This document shows, piece after piece, positions 26,081-35,790 of a stretch of DNA of 64,000 nt. The DNA is from CAYPGT01 sp964512985. GTDB taxonomy: Bacteria > Cyanobacteriota > Vampirovibrionia > LMEP-6097. Below the pieces are notes generated by a model. That model saw only the letters and a program-made list of their open reading frames with translations. It searched no databases and had not been told where the DNA came from. Each line of letters starts with the position of its first letter. The stretch's first letter is position 1. A program made the translations under genes and the position numbers. The stretch covers positions 1 through 64,000 of the forward strand of contig CAZELI010000002.1 of NCBI GenBank assembly GCA_964512985.1, in the 5' to 3' direction.

Positions 26081-26605
26081 TTAAAATATTGCGGACGCTT
26101 GTGACGTCTGAGCGCACATAGGAATCTTTTTTATTAATCTAAAAGCAAAAATACATAAGCTAATTCCTAAAGCAAAATTTAGAATTATATCAATTAAAAA
26201 TCCTGGAATAGCTCCAAATAAAGGGTTTGTGTTTGATATAGGATATAGTGGACTCATATCTTTATCATATAAACAACTAACAAAAAAGACACCGAGAGTA
26301 CCTAATGTACTACCAAATAAAATAGAGGACCAAGAACTGGTGAACTTTAATATACTAGCAATTAACTTAGTAATGAGAATAGTGAGAATTAAATATATCA
26401 AGGCACCTGGAAGTTTACTAAATAAGCTTGGTGGTTCACCAACTTCGTATGCTCCAATTAAATAAATTATTTCTGCACAGATCATTATTAGAGCAACACA
26501 GTAAGAGGTAAATGAAAAATGTTTTGTAAATATTGCTTTGAAGAATAATGCTGGAGCAAAGCAAATCAATAAACCATAAATTAAAAGGAATAAAACTTTT
26601 ATCAT
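26081..26605 (-). CDS. Small polytopic membrane protein, possible immunity protein
   Basis: A 174-residue, strongly hydrophobic protein with about five membrane segments (for example LIYGLLICFAPALFFKAIF and ALIYLILTILITKLIASIL). No family is recognised. Its ATG overlaps the stop codon of the upstream gene by four bases (ATGA), implying translational coupling. Membrane partners coupled in this way to small toxin-domain genes are often immunity proteins. That role is inferred from arrangement only. Confidence 0.65.
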   Translation of the reverse strand: MIKVLFLLIYGLLICFAPALFFKAIFTKHFSFTSYCVALIMICAEIIYLIGAYEVGEPPSLFSKLPGALIYLILTILITKLIASILKFTSSWSSILFGSTLGTLGVFFVSCLYDKDMSPLYPISNTNPLFGAIPGFLIDIILNFALGISLCIFAFRLIKKIPMCAQTSQASAIF

Positions 26606-27258
26606 CCTAAATTATTCTCCCCTATTCCATCTAATTTAGACATTGGTGTTTCAATATCATTAATAAGTGCAACTGTATAACCAGGATATTCACCTGAGTT
26701 GATTTTATTAACAAACTCTTCCCTGTACATTGTAAAATTTGTACTCAAATCTAAAAATCTTATATTTCTACCTGTTTCACTTTCTTCAATAACTCTGACA
26801 GGTTTAACTAAATAACCTTGATAAGCTCTGGAATCTTCATCTTGATTAGTTGTAGTAATTAAACCATTATTTTCTATTTCTTTTTTCAAGGCATCTGCTA
26901 AATCTTTTTTTGAACTTGTAGAGCTGCCATATGAGCGTCCAACTTCGTTGTTCCAGAGATCCATATTTTTTTGTTCTGGTGGTTGCTTTCGAATTAAATC
27001 CCCCATCAGTTCATTGAATTGCCCTAAAAGATTAGCAGTGAGTTCATGATATTTTTGAGTATAAACTCCACTTACATAGGCGTGACGAAAAGCATCAACA
27101 TCATTATTAGAAAATGCTCCGCTATCAATATCCCAATCACCATCTGAAGTTTTAGGTAATGCTCTGATATTGTCATTAAAATATTGGTAAGCCTCATTTT
27201 GAGCTTCTTTCTTAGCATTCCATAGTTTAGCTATTTCTTCAAAAAGTGAGTTCAACAT
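26602..27258 (-). CDS. DUF6973-like putative toxin-domain protein
   Basis: A 218-residue soluble protein. The block VDAFRHAYVSGVYTQKYHE followed by NMDLWNNEVGRSYG resembles the DAFRHAxW...MDLxNNxVG pattern I associate with DUF6973-type domains found as C-terminal modules of polymorphic toxins. There is no signal peptide or long delivery region; the domain is stand-alone. GGAG precedes the ATG. It is coupled to the downstream membrane protein gene. The assignment is from remembered motif similarity, so moderate confidence. Confidence 0.55.
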   Translation of the reverse strand: MLNSLFEEIAKLWNAKKEAQNEAYQYFNDNIRALPKTSDGDWDIDSGAFSNNDVDAFRHAYVSGVYTQKYHELTANLLGQFNELMGDLIRKQPPEQKNMDLWNNEVGRSYGSSTSSKKDLADALKKEIENNGLITTTNQDEDSRAYQGYLVKPVRVIEESETGRNIRFLDLSTNFTMYREEFVNKINSGEYPGYTVALINDIETPMSKLDGIGENNLG

Positions 27259-27408
27259 GGTAACTCCATTGTAACATTAGCCATTTTATTCTTCTACTGA
27301 CTTTCGAGTTTGAAAGCCTTTGTATATAAGGTTTTCAGGAAAATATTAATAGTAATATTGTAGTTAAATTTCTTTAATAATATGGGTTGATTTATATAGG
27401 TGGTTTTA

Positions 27409-27433
27409 ATTAGGTAACTTTTTTCTTGGTATG
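27409..27433 (-). pseudogene. Fragment of a second HigA-like antitoxin gene (25-bp repeat, right copy)
   Basis: Read on the minus strand the segment and its upstream bases encode ...DRLHTKKKVT-stop, against ...SKLLHTKKKVA-stop in the intact antitoxin at 25248. Only the last few codons remain. It lies between the putative toxin gene and secA. Confidence 0.6.
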
Positions 27434-27492
27434 TAACCGATCACCAAAGTAATTATTTTGAAAAGGTAACAGGAGCGTGTGAAGTCAGAACG

Positions 27493-30366
27493 TTACCTAA
27501 CCCCTTTGGTTTCTACTTTAGCTCCTACAAGTTTAGCTTTCTCACTTACTATCTGAGCATGGTAGAGCAGTGATACAGTGTTCTTTCTGATTTCCACTAG
27601 TAAATTATCAAACATATCAAAACTTTCACGCTTATATTCTATAAGCGGGTCTTTTTGTCCGTAACCTTGTAAGTGAATACCTTCCTTAAGTGAGTCCATA
27701 GAATGAATATGGCTGATCCACTTAGAATCTATAACATGAAGCATGATTTGTCTTTCTGCTTCGCGTAGTATCTCAGCTCCTAACGTTGCTTCCTTGTTAG
27801 TATAAATTCGTTGCGCTGAAGTTTTCACTTGGTGCATTAATGCTTCAAAATTAGCATCGTCAGCTGTTTCGCCGATATCAATACCAGTCATTATATCTTC
27901 GGTAAAATCAGCCTTGAGTGATTCAAACAGCTTGGTAATAGCGCTTGGACCTTGGCTATCATCGTACCAAAGTTCCTTGGGGGTATTAGGAGTGATCTGA
28001 GCTAAAACCAAAGTCTCTATATGCTCATCTATCATGTCAAGTATATGAGCATGTATATCCTGCCCCTCAAGGATTTCTCTCCGCTCTCTATAAATTACTT
28101 CTCTTTGGGTATTAATGACATCGTCGTATTGTAAGACATGCTTACGTATATCAAAGTTATGAGCTTCAACTTTCTTCTGAGAGTTATTGATAGCACCAGT
28201 GATGATACTTGCTTCTATTGGTAGATCTTCATCAGCCTTAAGCATATTCATTACCGATACTACTTTCTCACCACCAAAGATTCTCATCAAGCTATCTTCA
28301 AGCGATAGATAAAACTTAGACGCTCCAGGATCACCTTGACGACCGCATCTACCTCTAAGCTGATTGTCTATTCTTCTACTTTCGTGCCTCTCACTACCTA
28401 TTACATAGAGACCACCTTCTTCGATAATTTTCTTTTGCGCTTCAAGATTAACAGTGTTGTAATCGGGACTCTCTGGGTCACTAGAAAGATGTCCGCCGAG
28501 TATGATGTCGGTACCACGACCTGCCATGTTCGTAGCGATAGTGACAGCACCAAGCTTTCCTGCTTCTCTAATAATCTGCGCTTCTTTCTTGTGATGCTTA
28601 GCGTTAAGGACGTTAGCATTGATACCCTTGCGAATAGCTGCTAAGACCATTACCACTTTCTCGAAGCTCTCTATGGCGAACTTCAAGTCTTCACTTGGCT
28701 TAGCAATGCTTACTGAAATGAAGTCTATGATTGGTTTAATGTTCTCAGGGCTTAGGTTGCCAGGTTTATCCAGAACTTTAAGAGCAGCAGCATCTAACTC
28801 TATCTTATTAGATTTGAGTTGACGTTGGAGCCGATCTATTCTAAATTGCAGAACATTTAATGCAGTATTAGGTTTAGTAAGAATATTAGCTAAATATTCT
28901 GATTTCTCGATACTAGTAGTACCTACTAAGGTAGGGGTTCCCTGATTATGAGCCTCTACTATATCTTCCGCTATCGCAAAAAACTTAGCTGCTTCTGTTT
29001 TATAAACTACATCATTGAGATCTATTCTGATACAAGGTTTATTAGTTGGAATAGTAAGAACTCCAAGGTTATAAATTTTCTCAAACTCTTCAGCTTCAGT
29101 AGTTGCTGTACCAGTCATACCGCCAAGTTTAGGATATAGCCTAAATAAGTTTTGGAAAGTGATACTTGCCATAGTAAGGGTTTCGTCTTGAATTGGCACG
29201 CCTTCTTTCGCTTCTACAGCTTGATGTAAGCCATCTGACCATCGACGACCTTCCATTAAACGTCCAGTGAATTCATCAACTATGACGATTTCTTTTTTGC
29301 CATTTTTTTCGCTTTTCTTCACGATATAGTCAGTGTCTGCGATAAATAATTCTTTAGCACGCAAGGCTTGAATCAAATGATGGGCTAGGTTTAATTCTGG
29401 ATCCCATAGATCAGTAACTTTTAATATAGATTCAGCTTGTTTAATACCAGCATCTGTAAGAATCACATTGCGAGCCTTCTCATCGACATAGTAATGTGAG
29501 TCAGCTGAAGTATCTTTCTCTCCAGTGCCACGTTTCATTTGTTTCACGGTTTTGCTCATGGCTTGATAAACCTCACCCTTGCGAGCATCTGGCATACCAC
29601 TAATGATTAATGGAGTACGAGCTTCATCTATAAGAATACTGTCTACCTCGTCTATGATTGCCATGTAGTATGGCTTTTGGACGCAATCATTGATCTCTGT
29701 TTCCATATTGTCACGGAGATAATCAAACCCAAACTCATTATTAGTACCGTAAGTGATGTCACTGGCATAAGCTTCCTGACGAGCTTTAGAGTTCTTGCCA
29801 GAAATAATTAAACCAACACTTAAACCAAGAAATTTATATAGTCTACCCATCCACTCAGAGTCCCGTTGAGCTAAGTAATCATTGACGGTAATTACATGTA
29901 CACCTCGTGCTGCTAAGGCATTCAGGTAAGCAGGTAAAGTACAAACCAAAGTCTTACCCTCGCCAGTTTGCATCTCAGATATGCCACCACGATGTAACTG
30001 TATTCCACCAATTAACTGCACATCAAAATGACGCATTTTAAGTACACGTCTAGCAGCTTCTCTACAAACTGCAAACGCTTCTGGTAATATTTCTTCCAAG
30101 ATTTCTTTTAGGGCTTTATCATGGCTGGTTCTAACTTGACCAGGCATTTTAGGGACATCATCCTTGATAAGTTTTTCGAATGGAGTTTCGCTGATTCTAA
30201 CTTGAATTTTTGATTGAAATTCACGAGTTTTGGCTTTAAGTTCTTCGTCGTTTAGAGTTTGTATTTGTGGTTCTAAAGAATTGATCTGTTCAACAATGGG
30301 CTTTATCTTGTCTAGGATCTTTTTATTTGGGTCACCTGTGAAAATTTGTAGTACTTGGTCGAGCAT
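27493..30366 (-). CDS. secA: Preprotein translocase ATPase SecA
   Basis: Motor of the Sec export pathway, cytoplasm and membrane-peripheral. The 957-residue protein has Walker A MQTGEGKT, the DEAD-like DEVDSILIDEARTPLIISG, the TGTATTEAEEF element and VIGSERHESRRIDNQLRGR. The C-terminus ends without the cysteine-rich zinc motif that binds SecB, as in many non-proteobacterial SecA proteins. A TATAAT box lies 9 nt before the ATG. A palindromic repeat separates it from the dnaJ-like gene. Confidence 0.97.
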   Translation of the reverse strand: MLDQVLQIFTGDPNKKILDKIKPIVEQINSLEPQIQTLNDEELKAKTREFQSKIQVRISETPFEKLIKDDVPKMPGQVRTSHDKALKEILEEILPEAFAVCREAARRVLKMRHFDVQLIGGIQLHRGGISEMQTGEGKTLVCTLPAYLNALAARGVHVITVNDYLAQRDSEWMGRLYKFLGLSVGLIISGKNSKARQEAYASDITYGTNNEFGFDYLRDNMETEINDCVQKPYYMAIIDEVDSILIDEARTPLIISGMPDARKGEVYQAMSKTVKQMKRGTGEKDTSADSHYYVDEKARNVILTDAGIKQAESILKVTDLWDPELNLAHHLIQALRAKELFIADTDYIVKKSEKNGKKEIVIVDEFTGRLMEGRRWSDGLHQAVEAKEGVPIQDETLTMASITFQNLFRLYPKLGGMTGTATTEAEEFEKIYNLGVLTIPTNKPCIRIDLNDVVYKTEAAKFFAIAEDIVEAHNQGTPTLVGTTSIEKSEYLANILTKPNTALNVLQFRIDRLQRQLKSNKIELDAAALKVLDKPGNLSPENIKPIIDFISVSIAKPSEDLKFAIESFEKVVMVLAAIRKGINANVLNAKHHKKEAQIIREAGKLGAVTIATNMAGRGTDIILGGHLSSDPESPDYNTVNLEAQKKIIEEGGLYVIGSERHESRRIDNQLRGRCGRQGDPGASKFYLSLEDSLMRIFGGEKVVSVMNMLKADEDLPIEASIITGAINNSQKKVEAHNFDIRKHVLQYDDVINTQREVIYRERREILEGQDIHAHILDMIDEHIETLVLAQITPNTPKELWYDDSQGPSAITKLFESLKADFTEDIMTGIDIGETADDANFEALMHQVKTSAQRIYTNKEATLGAEILREAERQIMLHVIDSKWISHIHSMDSLKEGIHLQGYGQKDPLIEYKRESFDMFDNLLVEIRKNTVSLLYHAQIVSEKAKLVGAKVETKGVR

Positions 30367-30421
30367 AGGCTTTAAATTATAGCATTTTACCTGAATTTAT
30401 AAGGAGAAGGGCTCTATCTAT

Positions 30422-30532
30422 CGTCATCCTGAGGAGCCTGCGAAGCAGGCGACGTCAGGATCCACTCATACGAATAGTCTATTAATAAAAGTGGATCCTT
30501 ACGGTCGGGCTTTGCCCTCCCTCAGGATGACG
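30422..30532. repeat. Palindromic MITE-like element, family 1, copy 2
   Basis: A 111-bp element with the same 13-bp terminal inverted repeats as the copy at 8122-8256, in the opposite orientation. Its reverse complement shares the GAGGGAGGGC(A/G)AAGCCCGACC module with one mismatch, the GGATCCACT arms and the TAGACTATTCGTATG core. The other flank carries a different hairpin module (GCCTGCGAAGCAGGC). It lies between dnaJ-like and secA. Confidence 0.85.
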
Positions 30533-30540
30533 GAGTGAGT

Positions 30541-31551
30541 TTATCTCCTATCTGCTAACTCTCTAAGATATTTATAAGTAGTAATTTCCTCATCAGTAAG
30601 TTTCTTAGGAATATCTATAGAAATATGTACGTAATGGTCACCAAGTACTTCTCCGTGAGAGTTTTTAAGTCCCTTATCTCTGAGCCTTAGTATTCTGCCG
30701 TTGTTGGTATTTTGAGGGATCACTAATTCTACCACTTCTTCAAGCGTAGGAATCTTTTTAGTACAGCCTAATACAGCTTCTTGTGGCTCTATAGTTATCT
30801 CACTATGAACATCATCTCCATCAATCCAAAACTTATCATGCTCTTTAAGCTTAACTATTAAATATAAATCACCATTAATACCACCGTTGGTTCCAGCTTT
30901 GCCTTCGCTTGCGACTTTGATCTTAGTACCAGTTCTTACACCAGCAGGAATACTTACTTCTAATCTTCTTACTTGTTTACCTGTATTTGTGATCTCTATT
31001 TTACGAATACAGCCATGATAAGCATCTTCGAGACTTAATTCAATCTCCATCTCAAAATCTTCACCACGTGAAGGTTTTTTCTTAGGAGCTTCTTGTTCAG
31101 GATTAACAACTTTTTCTTTTTGTTTACCAAAAAACATCTCAAAGAAATCACTAAAACTTTCATCTTTTTTGTTATTAGTGTTGTAAGGGGCTTGAGCAGA
31201 GGCTTTGGCTGCGGTAGATTTTTCTCTGAGTTCTTGTTCTTTTTGTTTATAGAAATCAGCAAATGAGCTATAGTTAGAATACATTTTTTGCTGTTTGAAG
31301 TTTTGAGATTTATTACCAGAGAATGCATTAGTGGAATTGCTCATATTAGAGTATAAATAGTCGTAGCGACTTCTTTTTGTTTTATCCTGAAGTACCTCAT
31401 GGGCTTCATTGATTTCTTTAAATTTTTCTTCTGATCCACCTTCAGTATCTGGGTGATATTTTTTAGCTAATTTTTTATATGCGTCTTTTATCTCTTTATC
31501 ATCAGAGTCTTTTTTTACACCGAGTACTTTGTAATAATCTTTGAAATCCAT
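30541..31551 (-). CDS. DnaJ-like co-chaperone, zinc-finger-less (CbpA type)
   Basis: A 336-residue Hsp40. The J-domain at residues 1-68 has the HPD motif (KKYHPDTEGGS). A linker of about 100 residues follows, then two beta-barrel substrate-binding domains (EMEIELSLEDAYHGCIRKIEI onward). The cysteine-rich zinc finger of DnaJ is absent, so it belongs to the type II/CbpA group. It is the last gene of a run that includes rlmB and the class A PBP gene. Confidence 0.9.
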   Translation of the reverse strand: MDFKDYYKVLGVKKDSDDKEIKDAYKKLAKKYHPDTEGGSEEKFKEINEAHEVLQDKTKRSRYDYLYSNMSNSTNAFSGNKSQNFKQQKMYSNYSSFADFYKQKEQELREKSTAAKASAQAPYNTNNKKDESFSDFFEMFFGKQKEKVVNPEQEAPKKKPSRGEDFEMEIELSLEDAYHGCIRKIEITNTGKQVRRLEVSIPAGVRTGTKIKVASEGKAGTNGGINGDLYLIVKLKEHDKFWIDGDDVHSEITIEPQEAVLGCTKKIPTLEEVVELVIPQNTNNGRILRLRDKGLKNSHGEVLGDHYVHISIDIPKKLTDEEITTYKYLRELADRR

Positions 31552-31567
31552 AAAGCAGTACTAAAGA

Positions 31568-32284
31568 CTATTTCGCTGTGGAATAGACTCTGCTTAATAT
31601 TATGCCCGTTGCTACTGAAACATTCAGACTTTCAAAAGCTATAGGAATGTGAATTTGAAAATCGCAGTGCTTGAGAATATTATCACTAAGTCCTTTTCCT
31701 TCATTTCCTACTAGAACTACTGATTTTTTATCAAAATCTAACTTGTATAAATCTTGTGAATTATCTTGAGATACGTTTGAGCCATAAATCCAAAACCCAT
31801 TCTTCTTAAGTTTTTCAATGCAGTTAACAATATTAGTAACTCTTACTATTGGTAATTTAAGAGCGGCACCAGCACTAGTACTAATTACAGTATTGTTTAC
31901 TGGAGAGCCTTTATGCTTAGTGATTACTATCGCATCAACATTAAAAGCGTAAGCTGTTCTAATAATGGCTCCCAGATTATGTGGGTCTTCAATGTTTACT
32001 GGTATCAGGATTTTTTGTATTTGTTCTTGTTCTAAGAAGCTTTCTTCGTGAATTGTAATGGGAGCTATCTCTGCAATTACTGATCTATGTTCTGCCCCAT
32101 TTGCGATACGATCTAGATCTTTCTTCTCTAGTTTAATGATAGGGATTTTTTTTGCACGAGCTTTCTCTTCGATCTCTTGTAAACGTGGATTAGGATGATT
32201 GCTTATCCATATTTTATTGATAGATAAATTAGAATCTAAGCACTCGATGACAGCATTTTTACCAAATATTTTTTCTTCATTCAC
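31568..32284 (-). CDS. rlmB: 23S rRNA (guanosine-2'-O-)-methyltransferase, RlmB/TrmH family
   Basis: SPOUT methyltransferase. The 238 residues include an N-terminal L30e-like substrate-binding domain beginning EKIFGKNAVIECL and the trefoil-knot domain with the three family motifs: NIEDPHNLGAIIRTAYAF, VLVGNEGKGLS and IPIAFESLNVSVATGI. The N-domain favours RlmB over TrmH. It lies 8 nt from the PBP gene upstream and 16 nt from the dnaJ-like gene downstream. Confidence 0.9.
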   Translation of the reverse strand: MNEEKIFGKNAVIECLDSNLSINKIWISNHPNPRLQEIEEKARAKKIPIIKLEKKDLDRIANGAEHRSVIAEIAPITIHEESFLEQEQIQKILIPVNIEDPHNLGAIIRTAYAFNVDAIVITKHKGSPVNNTVISTSAGAALKLPIVRVTNIVNCIEKLKKNGFWIYGSNVSQDNSQDLYKLDFDKKSVVLVGNEGKGLSDNILKHCDFQIHIPIAFESLNVSVATGIILSRVYSTAK

Positions 32285-32292
32285 TTTTCTTA

Positions 32293-34524
32293 TTAAGGTG
32301 CAGATGCAGGTTCTGCTTCATTCTCTGCTGGAGCTGTATTAGTATCAGTTTCGCTAGCACTAGTATCAATTTTAAAATGTTTAGGTTTTGGTGCTATGCG
32401 AGGTTTAGCTTGGTAGTTTGTGTTTTGGTTTGCGCTTTGTTTTTCAGTTTCTTCACGGATACTTCTAAGTTGTTTATCTTCTTTGGATAATTTCTTACGA
32501 AGAGTCGAGAACCCACTATCATGTTCTTGTGTTTGACTTGCATCAGTGTCTGGCATAGGTGATACTTCGGTAGGTTCGGTACCTGGTACGAATCTTTTAA
32601 ATACTGGGTTTGGGGTAGATTCATTAGCTAGCAATCCTGTAAGTGGATCAATAGCTACTAGATTATAGTTACTAGAAAAAGTGAAAGCTCGAGAAGGTTT
32701 AGGTTTAGCCTCATAAAGCTGAGTCATATATTCTTTCCAGATCCAAGCTGGTGTACTTCCACCTGTGGCGTATCTAGAATACACTTCATTGTTTCTCTCG
32801 TTACCACACCAGACTGTGGTTACATAGTCTGTGGTAAATCCCGTAAACCAAATATCTCTACTACCATCAGCGGTGCCCGTCTTGCCTGCTATAACTCTGC
32901 CTGGAATTTGTGCCATAGCTCCTGTTCCGAACTTAACTACATCCTCCATAATGTTTACTAATTGGGCTACATACATCTCAGGCAGACTGTTCTTGGCAAC
33001 AGGCTTATTTAGCTCCAAAACTCGTCCTTGACTGTCTGTTATTTTACGAATAAGTATCGGATCTATTTCAACACCACCTCTAGCAAACGTTGCATATGCA
33101 GTAGCCAGTTCTAATGGGGTTACTGCTTGAGCGCCAAGAGCAAGAGATAAATGTGGTTCAAGTTTGGTCTTGATACCAGCCTTATGAGCTGTATCTATAA
33201 TGTTGTTCATGCCAGCCTTCATTGCAACTTTAATTGCTGGAATATTTCTTGAGAATATTAATGCTGCTCTTGCAGTAATAGGTCCGTGGAATTCGTTATC
33301 AAAGTTACTTGGTTGCCAGTAACCAGATGCTTGCGAGACGTCAGGTATTCTCAGTGGCTCATCTTCAATAATAGTGCTTGGATCTATTACCCCATTCATG
33401 AATGCTGTTAAATACACAAACGGCTTGATTGCACTACCAATAGTATGAGGATTAGTTGCTCTATTGTATTGGTATTGCCAGTAATTACCTACTCCCCCTA
33501 CTAGAACTCTGATTTCAGCAGTAGGTACATCTAGAGTTACAATCGCTCCTTGGTTAATCCCTGCGGCTGCATTTGCAATTCCAGTCTCTAAGGCTCTTTG
33601 AGCCAATTCTTGTGCTACTGGATCTAATCCTGTATAAACTTTTAGTCCTTTAGATTTAAGATCGTTACGATTAAAGCGCTTAGTTAATTCTTGTTCGACG
33701 TAACTGAAGTAGTAGGGAAATACAGACATATTTCCTTGAGAGCGTTTGAAGTTGATCTTAGCTGCTTTAGCTTTATCATAATCTGCTTTGTTTATATAGC
33801 CATGTTCATACATCTTATCTAAGACATAATGTTGCCTATTCATTGCGGCTTCTAAATTCTTGGATAAATAGCTTGGTGCCGTAAGTAATCCTGCAAGATA
33901 TGCTGATTCTTCTATATTGAGCCGGGAAGCTGGTTTGGAGAAGTAACGTTGAGCTGCTCTTTCAATACCGTAGGCAAGATTACCGAAATATACTTGGTTT
34001 AAATAAAGTTCTAGAATTTTTTCTTTAGAGTATTTAGCTTCTACTTCAAATGCGATTAATAATTCAAGAATTTTACGACTTAAAGTTCTCTTATATCTTT
34101 CATCTTCCTTGATGAAAAGGTTCTTTACCATTTGCTGAGATATGGTACTTCCACCCTGCACTACTCTTCCTGCTTTAATGTTAGTCGCTAATGCACGTAA
34201 CACTGATGTGAGGCTGAATCCAGAGTGATGAAAGAAGTCACTATCTTCTGCTGCTAAAACTGCTTGTTTGGTATAGTCTGAAATCTGTGCAAGTTTAATT
34301 ACTTGTCTATCTTCTTTACCTTGCAGCACTCCAACAAAGCTATCTTTATAGTCATAAATTTCAATACTGCCAATGGGTTGATAATCCTCCAGACTTGAAA
34401 GATCTGGAGCTCCCATGATTGCTCCTAGTACTGGTACTACTACCCTTAAACTTAAAGGTATGCCAATAAAAATCACAAAAATAGCAATAATGATTTTTAT
34501 GGCAAGATCTCGATTTAATGACAT
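32293..34524 (-). CDS. mrcA: Class A penicillin-binding protein (PBP1A type)
   Basis: Bifunctional peptidoglycan synthase anchored in the inner membrane. The 743 residues have an N-terminal membrane helix (KIIIAIFVIFIGIPLSLRVV), a GT51 glycosyltransferase domain with the catalytic glutamate in AAEDSDFFHHSG and QGGSTISQQMVKNLF, and a transpeptidase domain with S-x-x-K (GSAIKPF), S-x-N (FSRNIP) and KTG (AGKTGTADGS). A low-complexity tail from about residue 650 is rich in Pro, Thr and Glu. Its first codons overlap the end of the pseudouridine synthase gene by 10 nt. Confidence 0.94.
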   Translation of the reverse strand: MSLNRDLAIKIIIAIFVIFIGIPLSLRVVVPVLGAIMGAPDLSSLEDYQPIGSIEIYDYKDSFVGVLQGKEDRQVIKLAQISDYTKQAVLAAEDSDFFHHSGFSLTSVLRALATNIKAGRVVQGGSTISQQMVKNLFIKEDERYKRTLSRKILELLIAFEVEAKYSKEKILELYLNQVYFGNLAYGIERAAQRYFSKPASRLNIEESAYLAGLLTAPSYLSKNLEAAMNRQHYVLDKMYEHGYINKADYDKAKAAKINFKRSQGNMSVFPYYFSYVEQELTKRFNRNDLKSKGLKVYTGLDPVAQELAQRALETGIANAAAGINQGAIVTLDVPTAEIRVLVGGVGNYWQYQYNRATNPHTIGSAIKPFVYLTAFMNGVIDPSTIIEDEPLRIPDVSQASGYWQPSNFDNEFHGPITARAALIFSRNIPAIKVAMKAGMNNIIDTAHKAGIKTKLEPHLSLALGAQAVTPLELATAYATFARGGVEIDPILIRKITDSQGRVLELNKPVAKNSLPEMYVAQLVNIMEDVVKFGTGAMAQIPGRVIAGKTGTADGSRDIWFTGFTTDYVTTVWCGNERNNEVYSRYATGGSTPAWIWKEYMTQLYEAKPKPSRAFTFSSNYNLVAIDPLTGLLANESTPNPVFKRFVPGTEPTEVSPMPDTDASQTQEHDSGFSTLRKKLSKEDKQLRSIREETEKQSANQNTNYQAKPRIAPKPKHFKIDTSASETDTNTAPAENEAEPASAP

Positions 34525-35309
34525 AAACAGGAATATTCTAACTCAAGAAAGCGACCCTCAGTTAAATTATCTAAAATAATAATATTCTGGATAATATTGT
34601 TCAACTCCTGATACTTTTTCAATGCTAGATTACTAATCCTTATTCTATAGATGTCTATGACTTCATTGCCTAAGGCCTTGACCATTTCCCTTATTTGTCT
34701 TTTATAACCTTGTTTCAATATAGTAGTAAATTGCTTAGCTTGAATTTTTTTTATATTGCATGGCATAGTTGTGACAACTTCCATACCATCTTCTAGTGTG
34801 ATTTTTACTCCACTTGCAAACTTATCCAAAAATATATTATCCAGGTTGTCTCTGCAAGTTACTAGATATTCTTTCTCGTGTTGATGTTTAGGATGAGTTA
34901 ATTTCTGCGTCAAGTCTCCATCGTTAGTAAGTAGTATTAATCCTCTAGAGTCTTTATCTAATCTACCGATAGGATAAATCTTATGAGATATGATTTTTTC
35001 AATTAAACCCTTACTAAGAGATTGATCTGGATTGGCTAATAAGTAATCAATAATATTATCGGGATCTTCTTCGCTGCAAGTACAGACCACTCCAGGAGGT
35101 TTATTGAAAGCAATATATATTTTCTCGATATTGGTTTGTTCTTGAAAACTTAACTCTTGGTCACGATATTTAATATGATCCCCAGCTTGCAGCAATTGTC
35201 CAAGCTTAGCACTAACACCATTAACTAAAACCTCACCATCAGTGATGGCTTGATCGATCTCTCTTCGAGAGCCGAGTCCTTGGTTTGCTAAGTATTTGTT
35301 GATGCGCAT
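34515..35309 (-). CDS. rluB: rRNA pseudouridine synthase, RsuA/RluB family
   Basis: Isomerises uridine in rRNA. With start at 35309 the protein is 264 residues. It has an N-terminal S4 domain (MRINKYLANQGLGSRREIDQ), then the catalytic domain with the conserved aspartate in IGRLDKDSRGLILLTNDGDL and the C-terminal YKRQIREM motif. A longer frame reaching 35348 would overlap the upstream gene, and residue 14 (Met) matches the family N-terminus, so the shorter start is chosen. RluB/RluE/RsuA specificity is not resolved. Confidence 0.88.
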   Translation of the reverse strand: MRINKYLANQGLGSRREIDQAITDGEVLVNGVSAKLGQLLQAGDHIKYRDQELSFQEQTNIEKIYIAFNKPPGVVCTCSEEDPDNIIDYLLANPDQSLSKGLIEKIISHKIYPIGRLDKDSRGLILLTNDGDLTQKLTHPKHQHEKEYLVTCRDNLDNIFLDKFASGVKITLEDGMEVVTTMPCNIKKIQAKQFTTILKQGYKRQIREMVKALGNEVIDIYRIRISNLALKKYQELNNIIQNIIILDNLTEGRFLELEYSCLCH

Positions 35310-35329
35310 TGTAGTTTGTTCAGAATGTT

Positions 35330-35758
35330 CTAATGACAAAAGCTCCAATGATTATTTATTCCATCATAAATCAGTATGCCTAATGCAAGAAAGTCTCTAC
35401 CAATTAAAGCATCATATGGTTGCTCTTCCAAATGAACTCCACATACTTGTAGATTGAAGGGAACATCACCCGTTGCTTGAAAGAAGATGGTGACATCATA
35501 TAAAAATTGTTCTGATCTACCGCTTGGCGTGAAAATGGTTTTTTTATCATGAGGGACTAATCCTAGTTCCTCAGCAATTGTTACGTCAACGCAAGTATTT
35601 GTGCATCCTGTGTCTATCAATCCATGTACTTGTTTGTGAGGAATTTGCTTATTTTCTTTTTGAAAAATCTGAATAATAGGAATTGGCGGCATGACAGTCA
35701 CGTTCATGTATGGACCATCTATTTGTAAATTATTAGAATTTTGACTCGTTATAGACAC
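35330..35758 (-). CDS. Retropepsin-like aspartic protease
   Basis: A 142-residue single-domain protein of clan AA. It has the active-site motif HGLIDTGCTNTCVD (D-T-G-x-T) near residue 50, and the late ALIGRDFLALGIL that corresponds to the I-G-R-D flap-core motif. Bacterial members act as dimers. The start is GTG. A small gene 32 nt upstream carries a DUF5678-like motif, an arrangement I associate with such proteases. The substrate is unknown. Confidence 0.78.
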   Translation of the reverse strand: MSITSQNSNNLQIDGPYMNVTVMPPIPIIQIFQKENKQIPHKQVHGLIDTGCTNTCVDVTIAEELGLVPHDKKTIFTPSGRSEQFLYDVTIFFQATGDVPFNLQVCGVHLEEQPYDALIGRDFLALGILIYDGINNHWSFCH

Positions 35759-35790
35759 AGTTTCGCGATGCTCATGATAGCACGCCCATT

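Noticed and set aside
25562..27258. Prophage remnant
   Set aside because: No integrase, structural or lysis gene is present; toxin-antitoxin genes alone do not show a phage.
28336..29139. Several plus-strand frames opposite secA
   Set aside because: They lie fully antisense to conserved SecA motifs and match nothing.
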